From positions 1 through 64,000 of the forward strand of contig PSRJ01000324.1 in assembly GCA_003175985.1 (NCBI GenBank): a stretch of DNA of 64,000 nt. Reading direction: 5' to 3'. The notes under the pieces were generated by a model that saw only the letters and a list, made by a program, of their open reading frames with translations, had not been told where the DNA came from and ran no database searches. This document shows positions 51,458 to 58,488 of this stretch, piece by piece. The number at the start of each line of letters is the position of its first letter. The stretch's first letter is position 1. A program made the position numbers and the translations under genes. Origin of the DNA: Terriglobia bacterium. GTDB lineage: Bacteria; Acidobacteriota; Terriglobia; Bryobacterales; Bryobacteraceae.

Positions 51458-52668
51458 TGGCCACGTTCTTCTTCCGCGCCGTGGCCCGCGACGGCCGCAT
51501 GCGCAGCGGCAGCCTCAGCGGCGACAACGAAAAAATCGTTACACGGGAACTCCGCAAACAGGGGCTGACTCCGGTCTACGTCGGCGTGCAGCCCAAGGCC
51601 TCGGCGCTGGACTGGAAGATGCCCGTCTTCGGCCGAGGCATGCGGCGTGACGTGTTGTTCTTCACGCAGGAGCTTTCCACGCTGCTCAATGCCGGGGTTC
51701 CACTCGATCGCGCGCTATCCATCACCGGCGAACTAACGGAGCGGTCCGATTTCCGCTTTATCGTGCTCGATGTGCTGCGCGTGCTGAAGGGCGGCAAGTC
51801 GCTGGCCGACAGCCTGGCGACTCATCCGGAGTATTTTTCGGAGCTCTACATCAATATGGTCCGCGCGGGCGAGGCTTCCGGCTCGCTGGCGGTGATTTTC
51901 GAACGGCTCTCCGAATTCGAACGTTCGAAAGACGATCTGCGCAACTATATCATTTCGTCCATGATCTATCCGGCGCTGCTGGCGCTGGTAGGCCTGGGTT
52001 CGATTTTCATTCTGTTGGATTTCGTAGTGCCGCGTTTTGCGGCTCTCTTTGCCGACTCCCGAATGAAGATTCCAGTGCCCACGCAGATCATGCTCTCGGT
52101 GAGCGAAGTGGTGCGGGCGTACTGGTGGGTGGCGGCGTCCGCAGTAGCGGCGGTAATCATCGTATGGCACATCTATACTCGCACCACGGCGGGCCGCCTC
52201 TGGTGGGATGGGACGCGCCTGAAGATCCCGCTGTTGGGCGAAGCGTTGCGCAAGGCCGAAACGGCGCGCTTCGCGCGTGCCATGGCCACTCTGGTTGCGA
52301 ATACGGTGCCGTTGGTGCAGTCGATCGCCATTGCCTCGGCGACACTCGGCAACAAGCTGATCGCGGGCGCGCTGGTGGGCGTGGCGCAAGGTGTCAAGCG
52401 CGGTGAAGGGATCGCCGTGCCGCTGCGCCGCGCCGGAGTATTCCCGCCGCTGGCGGCGCACTTATTGACCGTCGGGGAGGAGACCGGGCGCTTGGACGCC
52501 ATGTTCGCACGCATGGCCGATATCTACGAGAGTGATACGCGTTCGGCGATCAAACAATTCACTTCCGTCTTCGAGCCGATCGTGATTCTGGTGATGGGCA
52601 TAATGGTCGGTACGCTGATCCTGAGCATGCTGCTCGCGATCCTGAGTATTAACGATGTGGTGGTGTAA
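51457..52668 (+). CDS. gspF: Type II secretion inner-membrane platform protein GspF
   Basis: Protein of 403 residues with the two GspF repeats. Repeat 1 includes FFTQELSTLLNAGVPLDRAL and SEFERSKDDLRNYIISSMIY; repeat 2 includes ARFARAMATLVANTVPLVQS and HLLTVGEETGRLDAMFARMA. Three transmembrane helices lie at about 172-192, 220-240 and 375-395. ATG 51457 overlaps the gspE stop by one base. It couples the ATPase to the pseudopilus. It is a good match in length to E. coli GspF (about 400). Confidence 0.94.
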   Translation: MATFFFRAVARDGRMRSGSLSGDNEKIVTRELRKQGLTPVYVGVQPKASALDWKMPVFGRGMRRDVLFFTQELSTLLNAGVPLDRALSITGELTERSDFRFIVLDVLRVLKGGKSLADSLATHPEYFSELYINMVRAGEASGSLAVIFERLSEFERSKDDLRNYIISSMIYPALLALVGLGSIFILLDFVVPRFAALFADSRMKIPVPTQIMLSVSEVVRAYWWVAASAVAAVIIVWHIYTRTTAGRLWWDGTRLKIPLLGEALRKAETARFARAMATLVANTVPLVQSIAIASATLGNKLIAGALVGVAQGVKRGEGIAVPLRRAGVFPPLAAHLLTVGEETGRLDAMFARMADIYESDTRSAIKQFTSVFEPIVILVMGIMVGTLILSMLLAILSINDVVV

Positions 52669-52672
52669 TCCG

Positions 52673-53212
52673 ATGAAGATATCCAGCAGGACACTAAAAA
52701 GGGCCAAGAACCGCTTGCTGGCGCGCGCGGCTCAGAAACGCGTGTTCGCAGGTACTTGCCGAGCCGCGACCGTGAGGGAGCGGTGGCCTCACAGCCGGCA
52801 ATCGGGCATCACCCTGATCGAGATGCTGGTCGTCATGACCATCATCGCGCTGTTTGTGGCTCTGGTTGCCCCTTCCATGTTCAAGAAGAGCGACGCCGCG
52901 CGGATCACCGCGGCACGCGCGCAGATCCATAATTTCCAAACTGCTTTGGGCGCGTACAAGCTCGATACCGGCACCTTCCCCACCGCCGAGCAGGGCGGGC
53001 TGCAGGCCCTGCGCGTGAAGCCCAGCGAGGTGAATCAGTGGGCGGGCCCCTACATGCCGCAGGATATTCCCAAGGATCCCTGGGGACACGACTACGCCTA
53101 TAAGTATCCCGGCGACCACGGCGACGAACCTGACATCATCTCCTACGGCGGCGATGGCCAGGCCGGCGGCGAAGGATTGAATGCCGATATTGTCAGTTGG
53201 AAGAACCAATAA
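52673..53212 (+). CDS. gspG: Major pseudopilin GspG with a long leader
   Basis: Pseudopilin of 179 residues. The prepilin cleavage site is G45-ITLIEMLVVMTIIALF with the +5 glutamate. The GspG C-terminal pattern follows: FQTALGAYKLDTGTFPTAEQ, WAGPYMPQDIPKDPWGHDYA and PDIISYGGDGQAGGEG, including the calcium site. The leader before the cleavage site is 45 residues; most GspG leaders are 5-10. Part of the leader (CRAATVRER) is written by a dispersed repeat. ATG 52673 is four bases after gspF. Confidence 0.93.
   Translation: MKISSRTLKRAKNRLLARAAQKRVFAGTCRAATVRERWPHSRQSGITLIEMLVVMTIIALFVALVAPSMFKKSDAARITAARAQIHNFQTALGAYKLDTGTFPTAEQGGLQALRVKPSEVNQWAGPYMPQDIPKDPWGHDYAYKYPGDHGDEPDIISYGGDGQAGGEGLNADIVSWKNQ
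52754..52788 (-). repeat. Dispersed short repeat inside the gspG leader
   Basis: On the minus strand this reads ACCGCTCCCTCACGGTCGC and then GGCTCGG. It forms an inverted pair with the copy at 54803-54835, with about 28 of 33 positions shared. Translated in the gspG frame it gives RAATVRER. The word length and base composition suggest a mobile or REP-like element. Confidence 0.65.
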
Positions 53213-53669
53213 GGCGGCAGGCATCACGTTGATCGAGATGATGGTGGTGGTTGCCATCATCGCGCTGCTGGCGGGCATCTCGTTTCCGGCGATCTCTGCG
53301 GGAATCGATAGCGTGCGCCTGCGCTCGGCCACCGACTCTTTGTCCGGTTTTCTGAATGCGGCGGCGACGCGGGCCGAACGGCGGGAGGAACCGGTAGAAC
53401 TGATCATCTCGGCGCGGGACAACACGCTTTCCGCCTTCTCCACCGAGCCAGGGTATTCGCGCGAGCTGAAGATGCCCGATGGGGTGATTATTGAAGGCGT
53501 TCTGCCGAAGCAGGAAGAAGAGGAAGGGCCGCGGCGCGTCCTTCTCATGCCCGGCGGCGGAGTTCCCGGAATCGGCATCCAGGTGGCCAACCGCCATGGT
53601 TCCCGGCGCGTTGTGCGCCTCGATCCCATGACCGGTTTTCCGCGCATAGAGGCCTTAGTAAGCCAGTGA
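53181..53669 (+). CDS. gspH: Minor pseudopilin GspH
   Basis: Pseudopilin of 162 residues. The cleavage site is G14-ITLIEMMVVVAIIALL, with glutamate at +5. The rest has RAERREEPVELIISARDNTL and the long hydrophobic first helix. The start may be ATG 53181, which overlaps gspG by 32 bases, or TTG 53190. It is a minor pseudopilin near the tip of the pseudopilus. An acidic loop KQEEEEGP lies mid-protein. Confidence 0.85.
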   Translation: MPILSVGRTNKAAGITLIEMMVVVAIIALLAGISFPAISAGIDSVRLRSATDSLSGFLNAAATRAERREEPVELIISARDNTLSAFSTEPGYSRELKMPDGVIIEGVLPKQEEEEGPRRVLLMPGGGVPGIGIQVANRHGSRRVVRLDPMTGFPRIEALVSQ

Positions 53670-54097
53670 AAGCCACGCGCGGGTTCACTCTGCTGGAGAT
53701 GATGGTGGCCACGGTCATTCTGGCTGTGGCAGTGGTCGGACTGCTCGCGGGCATCAGCGGCGCTTTGCGCAACGCCTCCAGGCTCACCGAATACGACCGG
53801 GCCGTACAATTGTCGCGGCTGCAGATGAATGAACTGCTGCTCGATGAGCGGCTGCCCCACGACACGGTGGTCGCCGGTGAATTTTATCCAGACCATGCCG
53901 GCGGTCTGGAGTCCGGCTGGAGAGCCCGCATGACCAATTTCGAGATGCCGCCTTCGAAAGCTCCGGGACAGGTGGCCATCCAGCGTATTGAGATGGAGGT
54001 CTGGTGGCTGGCTGGCGGCCAGCGGCGCACGTTCACGCTCGATGCATATCGGCCGCACGTGCTTCGGCCCCAAGATCTTGCTCCAGGGGCGCCATGA
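53666..54097 (+). CDS. gspI: Minor pseudopilin GspI
   Basis: Pseudopilin of 143 residues. The leader is short, MKATRG-FTLLEMMVATVILA, with glutamate at +5. The hydrophobic helix is followed by a small globular domain (WRARMTNFEMPPSKAPGQVA). GTG 53666 overlaps the gspH stop (GTGA), and its own stop overlaps gspJ (ATGA). With H, J and K it forms the pseudopilus tip. Confidence 0.88.
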   Translation: MKATRGFTLLEMMVATVILAVAVVGLLAGISGALRNASRLTEYDRAVQLSRLQMNELLLDERLPHDTVVAGEFYPDHAGGLESGWRARMTNFEMPPSKAPGQVAIQRIEMEVWWLAGGQRRTFTLDAYRPHVLRPQDLAPGAP

Positions 54098-54795
54098 AGA
54101 ACCAAAAGGGAATCACGCTGATGGAGGTGCTGATCGCGGTGACCCTGCTGAGTCTCCTTTCGGTCGGCATGTTCCTGGCGATGCGCATCGGGCTGAATTC
54201 CTACCTCAAAGCCGATACCAAACTGATGGACAACCGCCGCGTCGCGGGGGCGCAGCGCATCCTGGAAGACGAACTCGAAGGCTTTGTGCCGGTCATCGCG
54301 GTGTGTAATGCCGGCGGCACACCGCCGCAGAAGATTACCTTCTTCCAGGGGCAGCCGCAGGTGATGAGGCTGGTGTCCAGCTTCTCGCTCCAGCAGGGCT
54401 GGCGCGGGCAGCCTCAGGTGCTCGAAATCTTCGTGATTGCAGGCGAGAACGGGCGTGGCGTGCGCCTGGTGGTGAATGAGAACCTGTACACCGGACCCCT
54501 GGGAGCGGGGAAATTCTGCATGGGCAACCGCCAGTTCCTGGATGTGGAATCGAGCCCGAGATCGTTCGTGCTGGCCGACAAATTGGCGTACTGCCGGTTT
54601 TCTTATCTCGCGGCGCCCACCAATGCCAATGACCCCCCGGTTTGGAAGACCGCCTGGACCACTCCGACATGGCCCATAGCCGTGCGCGTGGAAATGGGAC
54701 CGCTCGAAGCCGATAGTTCGCGGATCCAGCCAATCACAGTCACCGCTCCCATACATTTGCACCGGAACCCGGAGATTCAGTATGGGGATTTCTAG
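54094..54795 (+). CDS. gspJ: Minor pseudopilin GspJ
   Basis: Pseudopilin of 233 residues with the leader MKNQKG-ITLMEVLIAVTLL (+5 glutamate). The globular domain is large (about 190 residues) and includes FSLQQGWRGQPQVLEIFVIA and FVLADKLAYCRFSYLAAPTN. ATG 54094 overlaps the gspI stop (ATGA). It overlaps gspK by 14 bases. GspJ-type helps assemble the tip with GspI and GspK. Confidence 0.85.
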   Translation: MKNQKGITLMEVLIAVTLLSLLSVGMFLAMRIGLNSYLKADTKLMDNRRVAGAQRILEDELEGFVPVIAVCNAGGTPPQKITFFQGQPQVMRLVSSFSLQQGWRGQPQVLEIFVIAGENGRGVRLVVNENLYTGPLGAGKFCMGNRQFLDVESSPRSFVLADKLAYCRFSYLAAPTNANDPPVWKTAWTTPTWPIAVRVEMGPLEADSSRIQPITVTAPIHLHRNPEIQYGDF

Positions 54796-55792
54796 GATAG
54801 GGGCACCGCTCCCTCACGGTCGCAGCTCGGTAAGTGTACGCGGCAGCGCGCTGCTGGCCGTTCTCTGGGTCTCGGCAGCCCTTGCGGCCATTGCGTTCTC
54901 GTTGTCGACCACGGTACGTGGTGAAACCGAGCGCACTTCCACGGCCGTCGATGGCCTGCGCAGCTACTACCTCGCTTCCGGCGCGATTTACCGCGCCACG
55001 TATGAATTGCTCTGGTCCGTGGAGAATCCTGGCAAGCGCGTCATCCCCCAGGGTTCCACACACGTCGACTATACGTTTCCATCGGGGGATGTTCGCGTCG
55101 AACTGATTCCGGAAGCCGCCAAGCTCGACGTGAATGCCACGCCCCCCGAGGAGCTCTACCGGCTGGGCGTGGCGTTGGGCCTGGAGCCCGAACGCGCGCG
55201 GGAAACCGCTTTATCGATTGCCGACTGGCGCTCCCCGCCGGGTCCCGGCGCGCTGGATTCGTATTATTTGTCACTGGAGCCGTCTTTTCGGCCCCGTCAT
55301 GCGTCTGTAGAAGAGATCGAGGAATTACTACTGGTGAAGGGGATTACTCCCGAGATTTTCTACGGCACTTACGTCCCTACTCCCGATCCAAGCCAGGGCA
55401 CGCGGCTGGTGCGGCGCCCAGGCCTGATCGATTGCCTCTCTGTGTTCGGATCGAGCAGCCGCATTGAGGCGAACACCGCCTCTCCGGCCGTCCTGGCAGC
55501 GATCGGAATGGCGCCCGATGTGATTAATGCTCTGGTGGAGGAGCGCCGTAAGAAGCCTTTCACATATCAGAAGCTTCTGGAGTTCCTGCAATCCTTCGGC
55601 GCCTCTGCGGCCCGCCTGCGCATTGAAGGAAATTCGATCATCACGATGCGCGCGACGGCGCGGGTGCGCTTGCAGAATGGCCAGCTCTCAGACCTGAAGC
55701 GCACGGTGGGCGCGCTTGTAAAGTACATGCCGGTGGGCTACGATGCGCCGATTCACATCTTGCGCTGGTACGACACCACCTGGAGTAATTGA
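54782..55792 (+). CDS. gspK: Tip pseudopilin GspK
   Basis: Protein of 336 residues. The leader ends at RG-SALLAVLWVSAALAAIAF, and lacks a typical +5 glutamate as many GspK do. The globular part includes PPEELYRLGVALGLEPERAR and IEANTASPAVLAAIGMAP, the K-type helix-hairpin-helix-like alpha domain. The leader MGISRIGAPLPHGRSSVSVRG is partly a repeat (PLPHGR). ATG 54782 overlaps gspJ. It sits at the tip of the pseudopilus. Confidence 0.85.
   Translation: MGISRIGAPLPHGRSSVSVRGSALLAVLWVSAALAAIAFSLSTTVRGETERTSTAVDGLRSYYLASGAIYRATYELLWSVENPGKRVIPQGSTHVDYTFPSGDVRVELIPEAAKLDVNATPPEELYRLGVALGLEPERARETALSIADWRSPPGPGALDSYYLSLEPSFRPRHASVEEIEELLLVKGITPEIFYGTYVPTPDPSQGTRLVRRPGLIDCLSVFGSSSRIEANTASPAVLAAIGMAPDVINALVEERRKKPFTYQKLLEFLQSFGASAARLRIEGNSIITMRATARVRLQNGQLSDLKRTVGALVKYMPVGYDAPIHILRWYDTTWSN
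54803..54835 (+). repeat. Dispersed short repeat at the gspK start
   Basis: ACCGCTCCCTCACGGTCGC plus AGCTCGGTAAGT is present on the plus strand; the inverse of this stretch occurs in the gspG leader (52754-52788). In the gspK frame it encodes PLPHGRSSVS. Its two insertions both fall at N-terminal leaders that are removed. Confidence 0.65.
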
Positions 55793-57114
55793 AACCGCTC
55801 ATGCCCGTTCCCATTTCCCAGGATCTTCGCAGGCTGCTGGCATTCGGTTCCGGCATTGGGATTGAAATCGCGGAGACCAGCCTCGAAGTGGCGGCGGCGC
55901 GCGTGCGCCCTTCACGCATTCAGGTGCTGGGCCGCTGGACGATCCACAACTATGCCGAACGGCCCGCCGCCGAGTGGGGCGCCGAGTACACGCAATTCAT
56001 CAAGTCAGTGGGCATGGGACACCTGAGCGCGACCGTGCTGCTGCCGCGGCGTGAAGTCATTGTGCGGCAACTGGCGCTGCCGGGCGTCTCCGGCCGAGAC
56101 CGCGAAGGCGCGATCCGGTTTCAATTGGACACGTTGCACCCCTATGGCGATGAACCTGTGTGTTGGGGTTGGTCGCCGCTTGCCGAGAACCATCTCCTGG
56201 TCGGTATTACGCGAAATGAAATCGTGCAGCGCTACGTGCAGCTTTTCATTGAGGCCGGCATTGGCGTCTGCAGTTTCACGTTTTCAGCCGCGGCGGTACA
56301 TGCGGCCATCCGGCTGGATGGTGCTTCCGGCCAGGGATTCGTGGCTTTGAGCCGGACACCGGCGGGGGCCGTGGAGGTCTACGGTGAAAGCCCCGCGCGC
56401 CCGGTGTTTTCAGCGGAATTCAACCTGGCGCCCGAACGGGCCGCGGGACTGGCGCTGGCGGAACTACGATTGCCGCCGGAGACCGAGGCCCGAAAACTCG
56501 AAGAAGTTCTTCCCAAGCCGGACGCCAACCCGGTGGAAAACGATCTTTCCCGCAACGCACTGCCATACGCCACGGCGCTGGCCGGGGCCTGTCCCCGGCT
56601 GGCGCCCTCCGTCAACGTGCTTCCACCCGAATACCGGCGTGGCAACTCGCGTGCGCTATTCATCCCGACCGCCGTACTGGCTCTTTTCCTCGCCGTAGCT
56701 TTGGCGGTTCTGTTTAGTTATCCGCGACTCGCCGACCGGAATTATTTGCAGAAGGTGCAGGCCGAAATCTCCAAACTGGAACCGCAGGCGCGTCGTGCGG
56801 CGGAACTCGACCGGCAAATTGAAACCCTACGGGCGCGCACACGCCTGCTCGACCAGTTCCGTGGACAAACGCGTGCCGACCTCGATGCGCTACAGGAAAT
56901 CACCAAACTTCTGGCTCCGCCCGCCTGGAGTAATTCCATCGACCTCACGCGCGATTCCGCACGCATTTCCGGAGAGGCTCCGCAAGCCTCGCCACTCTTG
57001 AAAGTCCTGGATGCTTCGCCGCTGTTTGAGAACTCGGAGTTCTCGGGTTCGGTGGGCCGCGGCAACGGCACCGAAACCTTCCAGATCCGCACCAGCCGGG
57101 AGAAGCGGCCATGA
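55789..57114 (+). CDS. gspL: GspL-like inner-membrane protein (PilM/PilN fusion)
   Basis: Protein of 441 residues. The N-terminal cytoplasmic part (about 20-260) is an ASKHA-like fold similar to PilM/GspL: GIGIEIAETSLEVAAARV, VLLPRREVIVRQLALPG. One transmembrane helix (about 290-312, LFIPTAVLALFLAVALAVLF) is followed by a PilN-like periplasmic coiled coil (QKVQAEISKLEPQARRAAEL). TTG 55789 overlaps the gspK stop (TTGA); ATG 55801 is an alternative. It binds GspE and GspM in the inner membrane. Confidence 0.8.
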   Translation: MKPLMPVPISQDLRRLLAFGSGIGIEIAETSLEVAAARVRPSRIQVLGRWTIHNYAERPAAEWGAEYTQFIKSVGMGHLSATVLLPRREVIVRQLALPGVSGRDREGAIRFQLDTLHPYGDEPVCWGWSPLAENHLLVGITRNEIVQRYVQLFIEAGIGVCSFTFSAAAVHAAIRLDGASGQGFVALSRTPAGAVEVYGESPARPVFSAEFNLAPERAAGLALAELRLPPETEARKLEEVLPKPDANPVENDLSRNALPYATALAGACPRLAPSVNVLPPEYRRGNSRALFIPTAVLALFLAVALAVLFSYPRLADRNYLQKVQAEISKLEPQARRAAELDRQIETLRARTRLLDQFRGQTRADLDALQEITKLLAPPAWSNSIDLTRDSARISGEAPQASPLLKVLDASPLFENSEFSGSVGRGNGTETFQIRTSREKRP

Positions 57115-57701
57115 CGCTCGCGCTCGGGGCGATCGACCGGCGCACGGTGGGAATCCTGGCCGGGGGCGTGCTCGCTGTACTGATTCTGCGCTTCGGCGTA
57201 TATCGCGACACTCCTGCACCTGTAGTTGCGCCCGCGGATTCGGTTCCCATCGCCGAGCATCGGCTGGAGCGGCTCCGCGTGCTCGCGGCCACTGTTCCTG
57301 GCAAGGAAACGGTGCTCAAACAAGTCGCCGCGGAACTGGCTTCCCGCGAGTCGGGTATCTTGAAGGCCGATACGGCGGCGCAAGCCCAGGCGCAACTGAT
57401 CGACGTCATCCGGCGCGTCGCGATGACCAATGGAATCGATGCGCGCGGCGCGGAGGAGATGCGCGTCCGGCCGCTGGCCAACGATTACGGAGAGGTTTCG
57501 GTCGCGGTGACGTTCAGTTGCGCCATCGAACAGCTCGTCAACTTCATGGCCGCCCTCGCGAATGAACCGCAGATCCTGGCCACCAACCAGATCAACATTT
57601 CGGGCGGCAGCGATAAGAAAAAGAATGTGCAGGTGCGGCTGGGCCTTTCCGGTGTAGTGGACAAGAAGCTGGTGCCCACCAGGAAAGGACCGGCGTTTTG
57701 A
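57111..57701 (+). CDS. gspM: GspM/PilO-like protein
   Basis: Inner-membrane protein of 196 residues with one helix (about 12-28, RTVGILAGGVLAVLILRFG) and a periplasmic part with coiled coil (LERLRVLAATVPGKETVLKQ) and a ferredoxin-like end (EQLVNFMAALANEPQILATN). ATG 57111 overlaps gspL (ATGA). The likely partner is GspL. Distinguishing GspM from PilO by eye is difficult; the operon context favours GspM. Confidence 0.75.
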   Translation: MTLALGAIDRRTVGILAGGVLAVLILRFGVYRDTPAPVVAPADSVPIAEHRLERLRVLAATVPGKETVLKQVAAELASRESGILKADTAAQAQAQLIDVIRRVAMTNGIDARGAEEMRVRPLANDYGEVSVAVTFSCAIEQLVNFMAALANEPQILATNQINISGGSDKKKNVQVRLGLSGVVDKKLVPTRKGPAF

Positions 57702-58432
57702 AGCGCAAATTGCTGGTTCTCAATGCCGCATTGGTGATATTGCTCTCGTATGCCGGGTTCGAGCTGCGGCGTGCCTGGCTGGCGGCTCAAGCGCGCGAAG
57801 CCGCCCGCCTGAATCGTAAAATCCGCCCGGCTGCGCCCCCGCCAATCGCGCCCTTGCCCGCGGCGCCGGCCGTCTCGCCCGGCTCGTATGCGGATATCGC
57901 ACAGCAGATGCTTTTTGACAAATCACGTAATCCGAATGTGGTCGTGGTGGTCGAGACGCCGCCGCCACCGCCTCCGAAACCGATGCCGCCGCTGCCGGTT
58001 TACCACGGCCAGATGAACATCGGTTCCGGCCCCACCGCCATTCTTAGCCAGACTGCCAACAGTATCCACCAGATGATTCGTCCCGGCGAGCAAATCGGCC
58101 AATTCAAGCTCCTGGACGTCAATAGTGAAGAGATCGTTTTCGAATGGGATGGCAAGGAGGTTCGCCGGAGAGTGGATAACCTGATCGACCGCAGTGCCGT
58201 TGCCGCGCAGGTTGTCGCTTCCGCGGGTGTCCGAACCGAGCAGCCGGCGGCGCCGCCACCACCCGTAATCAAGACGCCAACCGGCCCTGGCGCCGAGCTC
58301 GGCCGCGACAATATGAGAGCTTGCGATCCCAGTGACAGTCTGCCCGCAGGCACGGTCAAAGATGGTTACCGGAAGGTAATTGCGGCAACTCCTTTTGGAG
58401 AATCGTGCCGCTGGGATCCGGTGGGCCGCTAA
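57698..58432 (+). CDS. GspC/PilP-like inner-membrane protein
   Basis: Protein of 244 residues with one N-terminal helix (about 4-22) and a Pro-rich periplasmic linker (TPPPPPPKPMPPLPV). A beta-rich HR-like unit follows (RPGEQIGQFKLLDVNSEEIV with FEWDGKEVRRRV). It would link the inner-membrane platform with the secretin, like GspC or PilP. TTG 57698 overlaps gspM (TTGA). The C-terminal tail (CDPSDSLPAGTVKDGYRKVI) is not familiar. Exact naming is uncertain. Confidence 0.68.
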   Translation: MKRKLLVLNAALVILLSYAGFELRRAWLAAQAREAARLNRKIRPAAPPPIAPLPAAPAVSPGSYADIAQQMLFDKSRNPNVVVVVETPPPPPPKPMPPLPVYHGQMNIGSGPTAILSQTANSIHQMIRPGEQIGQFKLLDVNSEEIVFEWDGKEVRRRVDNLIDRSAVAAQVVASAGVRTEQPAAPPPPVIKTPTGPGAELGRDNMRACDPSDSLPAGTVKDGYRKVIAATPFGESCRWDPVGR

Positions 58433-58482
58433 TGGCAAGGAGTGATCTTCGAATGAGACTGCAGGACGAGTTCGAGCGGTAG
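58432..58482 (+). CDS. Sixteen-codon ORF between gspC-like gene and gspD
   Basis: ATG 58432 overlaps the stop of the previous gene (TAATG). The frame reads MARSDLRMRLQDEFER and ends TAG at 58480-58482, directly against GTG 58483 and six bases before ATG 58489 of gspD. It exactly fills the gap, so its translation could bring ribosomes to gspD. It may be a chance frame; the peptide has no known relative. Confidence 0.4.
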   Translation: MARSDLRMRLQDEFER

Positions 58483-58488
58483 GTGGCG

